A stretch of DNA of 64,000 nt from Lepus europaeus (taxonomy: Eukaryota; Chordata; Mammalia; Lagomorpha; Leporidae), in assembly GCF_033115175.1 (NCBI RefSeq), contig NC_084834.1, positions 118,044,275-118,108,274 of the forward strand, written 5' to 3'. A program made the position numbers and the translations under genes. The first letter of the stretch is position 1, and every line of letters starts with the position of its first letter. Shown here piece after piece: positions 22,211 to 35,439 of the stretch. A model generated the notes under the pieces. That model ran no database searches, was not told where the DNA came from, and worked only from the letters and a program-made list of their open reading frames with translations.

Positions 22211-22454
22211 TAAGAGTTGGATGTGTTGTGCAGTGGTTAAGACACCACTTGGGGTACCCACAACCCACATTAGAATGTTGGAGTCCCAGTTCTAGGACTG
22301 ATTCCAGCTTCTGGCTGACTGCAGGGTAGCCATCTGCCTGCTGCTATGGATATTCGTGGTATAAACCAGCAAATGGCATCTCTCTCTCTGTTTCTCTCTC
22401 TCTCTGTTTCTCTCCCTCTCTCTCCCTCTCTCTCCCTCTGTGTGTGTGTGTGTT
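22211..22454 (+). repeat. Old CSINE with (TC)n/(TG)n tail
   Basis: gttaagacaccacttggggt head, degraded body, then about 70 bp of TC-rich repeat ending in (TG)n. Confidence 0.6.
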
Positions 22455-22543
22455 AGCTTAAGTTATTTTCTTTGCTGTACTATTCCAATATTTTGTCATC
22501 AATGTTAATCTCATCTCATTAAACATTAAAATGTTTTGTCCAG

Positions 22544-22870
22544 GCTGGCGCCGCGGCTCACTAGGCTAATCCTCCACCTTGTGGCGCCGGCACACTGGGT
22601 TCTAGTCCCAGTCGGGGCACCGATCCTGTCCCGGTTGCCCCTCTTCCGGGCCAGCTCTCTGCTGTGGCCAGGGAGTGCAGTGGGCCCTGCACCCCATGGG
22701 AGACCAGGATAAGCACCTGGCTCCTGCCATCGGATGAGCGCGGTGCGCCGGCCGCAGCGCGCCTACCGCGGCGGCCATTGGAGGGTGAACCAACGGCAAA
22801 AAGAAGACCTTTCTCTCTGTCTCTCTCTCACTGTCCACTCTGCCTGTCAAAAAAAAAAATTTAAAAAAAA
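22544..22870 (+). repeat. Young CSINE with target-site duplication
   Basis: Full length from gctggcgccgcggctc to ctgcctgtcaaaaa. Flanked by atgttttgtccag at 22531-22543 and 22871-22883. Many CpG sites remain, in keeping with recent insertion. Confidence 0.95.
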
Positions 22871-23012
22871 ATGTTTTGTCCAGTGGCTTGGGTTTCCCAC
22901 TAGTAAGAGCATAATATCCAATAAAATGATATTCTAGGATGAATCTAGGTCCCAGATTAAACACTTACCAATTATCTCTATGCAACACTTTTGTCTTTTC
23001 TAAAACATCTCC

Positions 23013-23358
23013 TTTTTTTTTTTTATTTTTGACAGGCAGAGTGGACAGTGAGAGAGAGAGAGACAGAGAGAAAGGTCTTCCTTTTGCCGTTGGTTCACCC
23101 TCTAATGGCCGCCGCGGTAGCGCGCTGCGGCCGGCGCACCGCGCTGATCCGATGGCAGGAGCCAGGTGCTTCTCCTGGTCTCCCATGGGGTGCAGGGCCC
23201 AAGCACTTGGGCCATCCTCCACTGCACTCCCTGGCCACAGCAGAGAGCTGGCCTGGAAGAGGGGCAACCGGGACAGGATCGGTGCCCCGACCGGGACTAG
23301 AACCCGGTGTGCCGGCGCCGCAAGGCGGAGGATTAGCCTAGTGAGCCGCGGCGCCGGC
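23013..23358 (-). repeat. Young CSINE with target-site duplication
   Basis: T run, gacaggcagagtggacagtg, full body, ending gccgcggcgccggc. Flanked by aaaacatctcc at 23002-23012 and 23359-23369. It lies 140 bp from a young CSINE in the opposite orientation, forming an inverted pair. Confidence 0.95.
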
Positions 23359-23369
23359 AAAACATCTCC

Positions 23370-26254
23370 TTAATACAGTGCTAGCCCCAAGGAGTAAACA
23401 ATTGTGCATAATTAATACAGCGAAATCCCCCGAAAAAAAAAAAAAAAAACACATTCTGAATCCTCATTCTCCCATTGTGAAGATTTCCTACCAGGAGAAT
23501 AATTTTTAGTTCCACAGCAAAAAGAGTGTGCTATCCAATCACAAAGCTGGACAGGCACCTCATTAGAGTAGAAGACCTGTTCGCTAGACTTGTTTCATTA
23601 TACACAATTCTCTGTATAATACTAAGGAATGAAATGTTGGGCTTTGTTGTTTGGCATTTTTGAAATTGATTTTTGTGCCACTAGCATGTGTTTACACAAT
23701 ATAAAACAAAATACATTATATTTTGGCAAGAAATAAATAGTTGATTTATGAGCATATATGGCATAGAGATTTTTATGAAGAAATTAGTTTCCCAAAATGA
23801 ACTGTTACTTGAAAGATGATTTGCATATGTAATCAAAGTGGCAACTAAGGTCAGCCCATCTCTGTCGAGATAGATACGCTTGGCTAAGACATAAAATCAA
23901 TTTCTTGCATCAAACTATGGCGCATTGAAGTAATTCTCATGTGGCTTATATTTAGAAGGTTCTCTCTCTTTCTGAGCCACAAATTCTACTGTATTAGTTC
24001 TTTTCATAGATTCTCTCCCTTTTCTCAGCACCTTGTACCTAACCCACAATGCACATAACTGAATGCAAAAATCAGCTATTTTCCAAGCTCTGTTATAGCC
24101 TTAAACCGATGTTCATGGGTGTGCATTCAGACAGCTTTAATTTGTAGCTAAACCTATTGTAGATTTAGATAAACAAAGTTAGGATTACAACATAATAGAT
24201 CAAGTTACATAAATGGAAATGGTAAATCCCTGTTTCTGAAACATTACAAAATAAAACTTGAATGGTATTCAAGATATCCACCTTCCTTTTCTGGTAAATT
24301 GAATACTTTTTCCTCTCCAATTTTATGCTTAAGAGTAACCTCTACCTGTCCTCTCTAAAATTCAACTCATTTTGTCATTCAGGGCGATTTGTATGTGTTA
24401 ATGTATCATCATGTACTTCACATTCATGAGACCGAAAAGTTCTAAAAAGCCATTGGATATTTGAATCGTGAGTTCTGTTGGATATAGTCAAGTTTCTCCC
24501 TGCAGCTGGATAGGCTGAATTCCTGACAATCTAAATGCTATGAAGTATTTGCAGTCCAATGCTGATCTCAGTTGAAATTCACATCTATGTGATGGATAGT
24601 AAATGATACTTAATCATCGTGCCATTGCCTAATAAAGAATGCTCTTCTAAGGTCTCCAGCCATTCTTCATCTTCTTTCATGAATTTCCATTCACATCATT
24701 TGCAGAGGTCACATTAAGTCAGCTTTGTAAGAGTCTGTGTATTTTTCAAAATTCAAGGAAAATGGGCTGTGTTGATACTTGAGTTAGCAATATAGTCTAC
24801 GAGTAGAGAAGTTAGCTTAAGCAACCCCCTCAGAAACTTTTGGTGGAAACACACAGACTTCACCAAGAATACTGTTTAAGTTTCAATGATATATCTTTTT
24901 TAATCTATCAGATTCTTTTAATTCATTTTATGTAGATTCCCCATGTCAGTTATGAATAAATTCAATTGGTGAGAATGGGTGAATATTCCCAAATGAAATC
25001 CCTTATGAAAAGCACAATAATTCATTCAGAACTCTGAACATTTGCTTTATATTACATTAAATATCCTCTTGGGAAGAAGTGAGGATCTATGAAAAGATAG
25101 GATTTTTTTTTAAGTTTCCTCTAGTTAGCCTTGATAATTTATAACTACAAAATTCTAAGAGTTAGAAGAAGGCAGAGCTACCACGAGTGTCCCCACCCCT
25201 GGCCTGTCATTGTGAGAGAAGGAAGTTGATTTACACAGCATGATTCTAGAGATGGAGGAGAAAAAGAAGGGTCCCCAAGTGAGCACTTGTCAAGTGCCCA
25301 CATGGAGGGCCAAGATGGGACACTTCCTACCTGCTTAGGCTTCTGAAAAGGAGAGAATTACTCCAGTAAGATAGCAACAATTCATCTTGCCTCTTGGTGT
25401 AATTAGACTCCTGAATCAATCCATTCCTTCCCTCTTTCTCAAAGGCAAAATGTCTTCATGTTTCTGATTTAGCCTTCTACAGATATGGAGAGTGACACTT
25501 CCAGAGGAACCCTTTATCCTACTACTACCTGAAATTTAACTTTTTCGCCATATGCCATCTAAGAAAAAATACGGTCTGATCTCAATATACAACCCTGACT
25601 CCCCGGAGGAATTACTTAGGCATCAAATTTGGCTATACTATTCTATGAGGAATGTTGCTGTTCTCATGAAACAACCTTGAAGTGTACTACATTTATCTTA
25701 AGGAATCAATGTCAAAATTAATTAATCAATAAGTGTGCTTGATACAACTTAGAACCTTCAAAGTTTAGAAATATTTTATTTTAGGAGATTAATTAATCAA
25801 TTAAATTCATAAATATTTATTTAGCAATTATTCTATTCCAAGAAAATAGCTAAATGCTAGTGATACGGCAGTGAATAACATGTGAACTTTCCATTAGTTT
25901 ATTTTGGTCTATTTAATGTAATGGTACAAAAAGAAATTAATTTTGGAAAGCAAATGTGTAGTATTCCACTAAATACTAGGCTTCCCCAGGAAGAGAAACT
26001 CACATTAAACAAATTTCATGTATTATCTTCACTACCATAAAAATTGGAACACATCTTGCATACACAATAAATTCATGGGATTGCAATATCTGAAGAAAGA
26101 ATTTAATCTTATATCCATGAAGATCTAGATTCAACAATTGCATCGTATTTCAGAGGAGTGTGGAATTTTGACATATTACATGGTGTGGTTTTAGAATATT
26201 TAATACCTTTTTAAGTCACATTGTATTTGAGTTATGAGAATTACTATGTCATAA
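23370..26254. other. Long unique interval
   Basis: Almost 2.9 kb with no young repeat. 25795-25900 faintly resembles an ancient L2/MIR end (atatttatttagcaattatt, gatacggcagtgaataacat). 23815-23900 contains an octamer-like atttgcatatg and is relatively GC-balanced. No coding frame. Confidence 0.45.
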
Positions 26255-26269
26255 GTATGTGGCACTCAT

Positions 26270-26622
26270 GGCCGACGCTGCAGCACACTAGGCTAATCCT
26301 CTGCCTGCGGCACCAGTACTCCGGCTTCAAGTCCTTGTTGGGGAGCCGGTTCTGTCCTGGTTGCTCCTCTTCCAGTCCAGCTCTCTGCTGTGGCCCGGGA
26401 AGGCAGTGAAGGATGGCCCAAGTGCTTGGGCGCCTGCACCCCATGGGAGACCAGGAGAAAGCACCTGGCTCCTGGCTTCGGATTGGCGCAGCTCTGGCTG
26501 CAGCAGCCATTTGGGGGGTGAACCAATGGAAGGAAGACCTTTCTCTCTGTCTCTCTCTCTCATTATCTAACTCTGCCTGTCAAAAAAAAAAAAAAAGAAA
26601 AAAGAAAAAAGAAAAAAAAAAG
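26270..26622 (+). repeat. CSINE with target-site duplication
   Basis: gccgacgctgcagcacacta head to ctgcctgtcaaaaa, followed by an AAAAAG-type tail. Flanked by gtatgtggcactcat (26255-26269) and gtatgtggcacttat (26623-26637), one mismatch. Confidence 0.95.
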
Positions 26623-26637
26623 GTATGTGGCACTTAT

Positions 26638-27163
26638 AAAACATTTTTCTTTCAGGGAGTTTAACCATAATGGCAGATTCCTAGATAGAGAAAAACAACC
26701 ACAAATTCTAGATGAGTGATGCAATGAAGTAATCATCTTAAGAAACCAAGTTAATTATATTTCACATGGTTTCTGTTCAGAGTAGAAAGGTTGATCACTG
26801 AATTTAACACTCCCTTTCCCATATGTTTCCCTTAAAGAAGACTCTATCAAATAATTTCTTTTTTTTTTTTTTTTTGTAATCAGGGGTAGGTGGAAAGAGT
26901 AAAGGTAAGAATAGTGGTAATCAGTGGACAATTATAACTATTCAATAATATGGAGTTATTATCTCATAGTTATAAATGTGTCAATTTTGAGCTATTAGCT
27001 GGCTGTCTACTATTTGGCAAATTTTCTCTGAAATATTAATTCATTTTCTAATTTTGACATGCTTTCATAATTTTATTGTAGTATGTCATTGTTTTATATT
27101 TATTGGGCTTCCTTTGTTCTAGGATTGATTTATCATTATTTCCTCTAAAAATGGAATAGTGGG
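26638..27163. other. Unique AT-rich sequence
   Basis: Nothing recognised apart from a T run near 26857-26876. Confidence 0.45.
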
Positions 27164-27467
27164 GGAGGCATTTGGTACAGCAGTGCTCAGGGTATCCCTT
27201 ATTGGATTGTCTGAGTTAGAATCCCCTCTCATCTTCCAACCTAGCTTTTTGCTAGTGTACACTCTGGAAAGTAACAGGTGAAGCCTCATGTTACGTGGAT
27301 TCCCTGCCAACCATGTTGGACAGGTAGACACACTTCCTGGCTCCTGGCTCCAGCCTGGCCCATCACTGGCTGTTGCAAGCATTTAGGGAAAGATCCAGTA
27401 AATGGAAGCTTAATTCCTCTCTTTTTCTCACTGTCTCTGCCTTACAAATAAATAAAAATAACAGGTA
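27164..27467 (+). repeat. Old CSINE
   Basis: gaggcatttggtacagcagt head, ctcctggctccagcctggcc body, tacaaataaataaaaataac tail. Confidence 0.75.
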
Positions 27468-29054
27468 AAAATAAAAAGTAAGAACACAATGAGTGTTCTT
27501 TCTCTTTAATATTTGATAATCATATTATTTCATGGCTTCCTAATAAACTTTGCTAGTTAGAACTTGTAATTTTACGTTATTCCTTAGGATTAATTTAATA
27601 ACATCATTGCTTTTTCGGACATTCAATATTTTCCTGTGACTTAGCATCACAGTCAAATTTTCAACTGAATGCAAAATGAAAAAAAAAAAACTTACATAAC
27701 ACATTAGTTCTGAGGCCTTCATTTTGTTAACAACAATTGGTGCCATGTTCAAAACACACACCTAATATCTACCATGGTGTTGTAATTCATTGTAGCTGAG
27801 CCGCAAAAACAAATGAGGTGATGAATTTATGCTTTGGCTGAATTTCAGAGACTGGATATCTGTCACCACCAAACCTAACACAATACAGACAATAGAATTT
27901 CTTTTTCTTGAGCAAACAATGCTTTGACATTCTGTAATGGAAATTGACTTTTGCTATAGTCTAATGAGTAGAAACTAACAAGCAGAATTTCAAACACTGA
28001 TGTCAACTGAGAGGTTTTATTTCTGTCGGATTTTCCTTCTTAAACCCAACAGATCAGATGAGTCTTTATTTCTGGTGCTGAGGGGAACTAATGGTGACAG
28101 TGTTAATAATTGACTCTGCATAAGGAGAGAGAGAATACTTTTGTCTTTAGGAGGATTCACAGCATGAGTCAAAACTCAAAACAAACAAGTAGCTTCTTTT
28201 ATAGAATGTTCTTATGCAATAGAAAATACAAAAATTTAAAAGCTTAACTATTGGTTAAACTTAATTTTGACTAAAAATTTTTAGAAAGTAAGTTAAAATC
28301 TATCTTGTTTCTCGCATTTTTTCCTTTTGATATTTTCTACAATATATTCATTAGATGTTACCTTGCTTCATTTTTGCATGGGGCATAGTGATTATCATTG
28401 AGTTATAATCACTGAATAGTGAATTATTAATCTGCATTTCTAAAGTAGTATAATTACATAAATTCTAGTAATGTTCTGTGGCTTGATTGACTTAATTCAA
28501 TACCTACACCTAAGTGTTTCCTCATTATCATGATGAACATCTGATTGTTTTTCTTCCTCTTGGAATGGAATTTGCTTAAAATATCCCTTTACGGTGAGTC
28601 ATTTTTAAGAATATCCCAACTCTTATACCTATCAATCCCATGGTCCAGAAGACCATTGTATCAAGGCAAGGTACCTTTGTCCTGGGCTCCTCCCACCTTC
28701 AAGGCCTTTGCTCTTCAGATGTCTTAGCTTCTTGCTTCCTGAGATGTAAGCCCATGTAATCACAAAGTCCTCCAAATCTTTTCATTTTCACTGCAAGGCC
28801 CTTCTTTTAGTAGCACTAGAAACTTTTAATGTGAATTAAACACATTTCATGTACTTGTTTCCAAGATTAGCCTCTTCAACTACTTCATTTTTAGCTTATC
28901 TTGCTTCTCCCCTTGGCTCGTTCTGGATAAATGTCCATACGGGTCGTCTCTTGGCAGATAACAGCTTATGTTTGCTATCTGTCAGACCCTGAGGAAAGTG
29001 GGCTACAGAAACTTCTCCTTACCCAGATTTAACGTTTTCTTGCCCTTGACCATC
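27468..29054. other. Unique sequence
   Basis: No gene. 28680-28860 has faint L2-like phrases (ttcaaggcctttgctcttca). Confidence 0.4.
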
Positions 29055-29326
29055 TTTAAAAAGAGAGAGGTCTTTCATCCAATGGTTCACTCCCCTATTG
29101 GCCGCAATGGCTAGAGCTGTGCCGATCTGAAGCCAGGAGCCAGGTGTTTCTTCTGGGTCTACCACGTGGGTGCAGGGGCCCAAACTTGGGCCATCCTCCA
29201 CTGCTCTCCTGGGCCACAGCAGAGAGCTGGACTGGAAGAGGAGCAACTGTGACTAGAACCGGCGTCTATATGATATGCCGGTGCTGCAGGCAGAGGATTA
29301 ACCAAGTGAGCCATGGCGCCGGTCCC
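29055..29326 (-). repeat. CSINE lacking its 3' tail
   Basis: The body on the minus strand runs from gagaggtctttcatccaatgg to gccatggcgccggtcc, with no poly-A complement and a shortened CT tract. The 3' tail appears lost. Confidence 0.8.
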
Positions 29327-30346
29327 AATAAATTCTTGAAACATTGTAAAAATCCACAAAACCCTCATCCTTCTTCTTCAAAAAGCATCCCCAGTCCTTC
29401 AGTTTTGTGAATTTAACACACTGCTACTCAGTTGCTTCCCTCTCCCTTAGTCACCACCTCCTTACACCCTCTTTGCTTACACCTAAAATTTCGAGAGACA
29501 TAACTTTCCTTATGTTTAGAGATTTTGTTTGCTCATTGTCATGCTTTCACACAAGTTTGTATCCTGAAGCTTTTGATTGCTGAGTTTCCCAAAATACTGT
29601 CTGTAGACCCTGTTTCCTTCCTGGGAGTTCTCTCCTTTGACAATCTCAACCCTAAAGTCAATGCAATTACATGTGACTCAGAAAATATATTCCTAGTACA
29701 TGCACCTCTGCAGGTAATACTTATTTCTGCATAGTTCCTGGCAAATATAGTTCATACTTATTAGACATTAACTGCTGTTATTGTTGCAGATGCTACTGTG
29801 GTTACATCTAAACCACCAAAGTCGTTCCCCAACTCCAAATGTGTGTTTTCTGATCTGTGCTGACCACATCTACCACGTTCTTCTGTGAACAGAGTTAACA
29901 CAAGCCGTCCTGTATACAATGTTGCCAGCTGTGTTTTCAGCATTTTACAACTTCCTGCTATTTCTTGTTTGACCTTCCACTCTCCCCCCTTTTCCTTTTG
30001 ATTACTGAAACACTCATTGCACAAAATCAAAAGCATGCCATTGGAGGAATGCACTGCAATTTTCAAGTGTACTTGGGAAATACTTTTCTAAAAAATTCAG
30101 AAAGCAATAGGAAATGATGGGTCATTGCCATGTGGGAAGATGGTGGTAGCTGATGAATCCTGAGAAGTGTTTGTGTTCCTGCCTTCATAACACAGAAGGG
30201 TACTCATTCCTGGAATATGACTCTTGTTCCCAGAGGGGAAGGTTTTCAAACTGAATACCATATGGGCACTATTTATAGAAATGTTCTAATGGACATTTAG
30301 GTGGTAGTTTTATGGCATTGAAATGCTTTGTGAATATAGCTTTAAA
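29327..30346. other. Unique sequence
   Basis: No repeat recognised. A 101-codon minus frame at 30066-29761 shows no known domain. Confidence 0.4.
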
Positions 30347-30356
30347 AGTTTTTACT

Positions 30357-30704
30357 GGCCGGCGCCGCAGCTCTATAGGCTATTCCTCCGCCTGCGGCGC
30401 TGGCACACCGGGTTCTAGTCCCAGTCAGGGCACCGGATTCTGTCCCTGTTGCCCCTCTTCCAGGCCAGCTCTCTGCTGTGGCCCGGGAGTGCAGTGAAGG
30501 ACGGCCTAAATCCTTGGGCCCTGCACCCCATGGGAGACCAGGAGAGCACCTGGCTCCTGGCTTCCAATCAGTGCGGTGCGCCGCCCGAAGCGCGCCGGTC
30601 GCAGAGGCCATTGGAGGGTGAACCAACGTTAAAGGAAGACCCTTCTCTCTGTCTCTCTCTCTCTCTCTCTCACTGTCCACTCTGCCTGTCAAAAAAAAAA
30701 AAAG
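30357..30704 (+). repeat. Young CSINE with target-site duplication
   Basis: ggccggcgccgcagct head to ctgcctgtcaaaaaaa. Flanked by agtttttact at 30347-30356 and 30705-30714. Confidence 0.95.
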
Positions 30705-30714
30705 AGTTTTTACT

Positions 30715-31265
30715 GTCATCATGTAAGAAATTAGTTGGTGTGACTTAAAAGGTAATCAAAATAAATGCAATCATCATTATATAGAAACACATGGATATAT
30801 TACATAATTAAAATTAGCTCATCAAATATTTTGAGGTATAATTTGCATACTCAGAACTGAATCCGTCAGGAGGAGTTAATTGACAGACTTAGGTCTTTCT
30901 GTGTAGTAGAATTTACATCTGTCAATTACAGTATAGAGTGATGCATTACACAAGTGAAAGGGGAATGGTTTAAAACTTCATAAATATGTATGTGAGTTTA
31001 CATAATCAAAAGAATATTTCCTGAGACAGAATGCAGAGTTGTACCTAATAGATAGGGTAAAATATTTAAATGAACTATTATCTTTATAGTTAATGCCACT
31101 GTAAGCAACAGAATACTACTGATGCTGAAACTTTCAATTATCAAAACAGAAGCAAACCGATGTAGGGTTTTTTCCTCTAGGTTCTCGAAAGGAAAAAAAA
31201 AAAAAACTTAGGTTGATTAATCACTTTGAAAATATTTTTAAGATGAAAATTCAAAACCTCACATA
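30715..31265. other. Unique AT-rich sequence
   Basis: Nothing recognised. Confidence 0.45.
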
Positions 31266-31577
31266 GGGGCTGATGTAGTGGGACAGTGAGTTAAGACAGA
31301 GACTTCCACACCAGCATCCCAATCTGAGCACTGGTTCAAGCCCTTGCTTCTGCTTCCACTCTCTAACTCCCCACTGTGTGTAGGCAGACAGCAGAATAGG
31401 GTCCAAGTGTATGGGCCCCTGCCATCCCTGTGGGAGACCAAGATGAGGTTCCTAGATCCCAGTATCACTGCTGCCATCTGAGAGCGAACCAGTAGATGAA
31501 AGGTATCTTCTCTTGCTCCCTCTATCTCTTTCCCTCTTTTTCTGCTACTCTTTCAAATAAATAAAATATATCTTAAA
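31266..31577 (+). repeat. Old CSINE
   Basis: ggggctgatgtagtgggaca head, agaatagggtccaagtgtat body, ctttcaaataaataaaatat tail. Confidence 0.8.
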
Positions 31578-32486
31578 ATTAACTGCAATTGAAGATACTC
31601 TGAGTTCATCTACAATCTCCCCTGTCCCAGTTTTGGAATGAATTATTCCCCCAAGAAGTCCTTGGTCTACTTATGTGCTCATTTTATAGATAAAGTTATG
31701 GAATGGTAATAGCTCATCTAGGGAGACAATATCTATTGGCTCACTAAATATTATATGATCTTTTAATCTCATTTGTACCCAAAAAAGGTCATCTTTAAAT
31801 TTTTCATAATAAACTTGCGTTTTGAAAGATGGAAAAATGAAAACATCTAATTATATTAATTTTATACATATATTAATGGCATTCACAGGAGTTGTTTATT
31901 CAAAAAAAGGGCATGATCAAAGTGCTAATGGAAGACAGTAATATAATTCTGTGTATAATAAGAGTATGGTATAATGAATACACAGTGCCATCAAACAAGA
32001 GCCATGCTCTCTGCATTTTATATGTTAATTTTTTTCTGTGTTCTCATTGATATACTTTTAGATCATACATATCCAATCAATATGTGTGTTTGGATAGAAT
32101 GAATTTGGGGAGCCTTACTGAGATAATAGCTTTAAATAACTGACATAAATTTTTTAAGGACACTCTAGATGCCTCCCCACAGTGGTTGTTCCAATATTAT
32201 GATTGTTAAGTGCTAAAACTACTGACTCCAAATTGATTGCAGAAATGTGAAAGAATTGTAATTGAATTTATGTAAAATTGGTTGAAATTTTAACATCTGT
32301 AGCAAGAGAAAGAATTAAGTAAGTTAAATATATAATTCCTACAAATACTTCTATACTGTCCACATATACAAATGTGAAAGAAAGTAAAAAGAGTGAATTT
32401 GGCCATAGACTTATCACACAGTCATATTTAATACAACTGAGTACTCACTGTGATAATATATGGATCTATAATTGAAAATTTTGATT
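31578..32486. other. Unique AT-rich sequence
   Basis: 31655-31745 weakly resembles a MIR core on the minus strand (ctcattttatagataaag). Otherwise nothing. Confidence 0.4.
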
Positions 32487-32498
32487 CAAAATATTTTT

Positions 32499-32811
32499 TA
32501 AAGATTTATTTATTTTGAAAGTCAGTGTTACACAGAGAGAAGGAGAGACAGAGAGAGAGAAAAAGAGGTCTTTCATCCACTGGTTCACTCCACAGTTGAC
32601 CGCACCGATCCCAAACCAAGAGCCGGGAGCCTCTTCCAAGTCTCCCATGCAGGTGCAGGAACCCAAGGACTTGGGCCATGCTCCATTTCTTTCCCAGGAC
32701 ACAGCAGAGAGCTGGATCAGAAGTGGAGCAGTAGGAACTCAAACCAGTGCCCATATGGGATGCTGGCAGTACAGGTGGCAGCTTTACCTGCTATGCCAAA
32801 GTGCTGGCCCC
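32499..32811 (-). repeat. CSINE with target-site duplication
   Basis: Begins taaagatttatttattttga and ends gccaaagtgctggccc. Flanked by caaaatattttt at 32487-32498 and 32812-32823. Confidence 0.9.
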
Positions 32812-32823
32812 CAAAATATTTTT

Positions 32824-33989
32824 CAAAAAAGTTAAAGTAATTTTAAGTTGGATCAGAAGTTATATTTGAAAGGAAAAATATCAAATTTCAGAAGTTCTCG
32901 TTTTATAGAAAACTATTATTATTTTTCTAAATAAAATGTAAAATAAACATTCAATTGGTATTTAGTGGCATTTATACATTTATTATAACATATAAATTAT
33001 GATTAATAATGTTTTAAGCTATGCAATTAACCACCAATTATGGTTATTTTGGAAATTTTATTCCATCCTTTAAAATTTGAAATGCTAAAGTTGCAATGGC
33101 ATTTGTTCTCAGTGAAATGAACTAGCTGAATGGACAAACTTGTCTTTACAGGTAAAATGGACCACATTGATCTGTACTTGTGTTCCTTATAGAAGTATTA
33201 TGTAGATAGGCGATGTGCTACATGGCTATGAGTATAAAAAGCAGTGTAAGTTTTATTGAAGAACTATGTGATAAAATGCAATTTTGCAGCATTAACCGAA
33301 GTAGATCCAATTTTTTTCTGATTTATTTTCTCTTTTGTTTTCCTCTATATTTACCCTGACAGTCTTCTATCATTCCAACTGTAACTTGGACTGCATTCCC
33401 CAAAAAAAGTTAAGGCCATAACTCACTGCAAAGCCAAAAAGCAAATTGTCTTGTGGCCGTCCTGCTTACAAAATCAAGGGCCTCCTATCAATAGTTTGAC
33501 GTGTTAACCAGCTTCCTCTCTTGTCTTATTGATTTTGTCCTTCTCTTCTAGGAGTAGAAAAGGAGTAAATTCAGAAAGAAATGTGAAGACTGCAGTTCCA
33601 AGATGGGCCTCAGAACAAGCCCAGTACCACACTCCTCTCAGACTGAAACTGTGGTTGGTGACAGGGAAACCCCTAAAAGTTCAAGCACTGACAAAGGAAC
33701 AACCTTGAGGTTAAAAATGAATCTTGACTTACTGTGGTGTTATAACCCATTAAACCCAAATAAATGGAAAATATCCTGGTGAAAATGCATTAAATGCACT
33801 TAACCCACCAACACCATTGCTTAGCAGCATGGTACAGTGCAGAGTGATTTTTTTTTTAAATCACAAAGTGAAGGATTCATGATAATGATCAGAACACAGG
33901 GAAAGAGGGGTCTATTGTCATGTACAAGGTACTATTCAGTGAAGCAGAATTCATAACTATTATCACTGATATGAGTTCCACACAATTTT
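32824..33989. other. Unique AT-rich sequence
   Basis: Nothing recognised. Confidence 0.45.
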
Positions 33990-35385
33990 TATGCTCCGTA
34001 GTAACTTGTACAAATTTATGAAAACATGTTATTGTCTTTTTGAGTCTGGATTATTTCACTTAGCATAATGATCTTCAATTCCATCCTTTTCATTGTAAAT
34101 GTCAGGAATTTTTTTAAGATTTATTTATTCATTTGAAAGGCAGAGTTTCAGAGAGAGAGGGAGAGGCAGAGAGAGAGAGACAGAGAGAGCAAGTGATCTT
34201 CCATCCATTGGCTCATTCTCCAAGTGGTCCCAACAGCCAGGGCCAGACCAGGATGGAGCCAGGACCAAGAGCTTCATCTGGGTTTCCCCTGTGGGAATAG
34301 GGGCCCAAGCAAGTGGGGCATCCTCCACTGCTTTTCCCAGGCCATAATTAGGGAGTTGGACCTGAAGTGGAATGGCCATATGGGATGCAGGTGCTGCAGG
34401 GAGTGGCTTAACTGGCTGTGCCACAACTCAGCACAAAAAGTCAGGATTTCTTTATTTTTATGGCTGTTTGTATACTTTATTGTTATGGCATGTATGTATA
34501 CTCTATTTTCTTATCCAAGCATCAGCTGAAGGACATCTATGTTGATTACATATTTTTAATGTTGTTAATTGTGCTTCTGTAAATGTGGGAGTTCAGACAC
34601 CTTTTTCATATGCTGATTTCACTTTCTTTGGGTATATATTTCCAAGAGTGAGATAACTGGGTCGTATGGTAGATCTATTTTTAGTTTTCTGAGGAATCTC
34701 CACCATAATGATTTAACCAATTTCCATTCCCACCAACAGAATTTTAGGGTACTCTTTTCTCCAACATTTTTATTTATTTACTTTTGGATGATAATCAGTC
34801 TAACCAGGGTAAGATGATATCTCATTGTGGCTTTTATTTTGCTTTCCCTGATGGCTAGTGATCCAGAACATATTTTTCACGGAGGTATTTTGTGTTCCTC
34901 CTTTGAAAACTGCCTGTTCATTCCCTTTGCCCCTTTCTTGACTGGATTGCATGTTTTAGTGTTATTGAGTTTCTTGAGCTCTGCATATATTCTGAACATT
35001 AATTCTTTGTCAGAACTGAAATTTGCAAATATTTTCTCCCATTCTGCTGGTTGTCTTTGCATTTTGTTAATTATTTCCTTTTCTGTGCAGAAGTTTCTTA
35101 GCTTTATACAATCACATTAGTCTGTTTTTGCTTTTGCTGCTTGTGCTTTTGGAGTCCTATCCAATAAATATTTTCCTTGTCTAATGTTTTGCTGCATTTC
35201 TCCTGTGTTTTCTTCTAGTATTTTGATGTTTCAGATTCTAAGTTAAGATTCTTGATTCACCTTGAGTTGATTTTTGTATAGAGTATAATAAGGTAGGGAT
35301 ATCGTTACAAACTTTTGCATATGGAAATCCAGTTTCCCCATCACCATCTGGTGGAAAATCTGTCCTTTTTCCAGGGAATGATTTA
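33990..35385 (-). mobile_element. Old L1, ORF2 3' part and 3' UTR
   Basis: The minus-strand reading gives decayed L1 ORF2 C-terminal text. On the plus strand: tttgagtctggattatttca, gagataactgggtcgtatgg, ttcccaccaacagaatttta, tcttgactggattgcatg, cttgattcaccttgagttga. All frames are broken. One CSINE (34112-34433) is inserted. The sequence stops at 35385 inside ORF2 and an L1 5' UTR-like block follows. Confidence 0.75.
34112..34433 (-). repeat. Old CSINE inside L1
   Basis: aagatttatttattcatttg to ctgtgccacaactcag. Flanked by an imperfect duplication of gtcaggatt (about 34101 and 34440). Confidence 0.9.
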
Positions 35386-35439
35386 TTTTCCTTCTTCTAA
35401 GATTTATTTATTTATTAGATTTTAACTTGCTTGTAATTA

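Noticed and set aside
22544..22620. tRNA-like head of young CSINEs as tRNA genes
   Set aside because: A and B box-like motifs remain but there is no foldable anticodon arm or acceptor stem, and the sequence continues into the SINE body.
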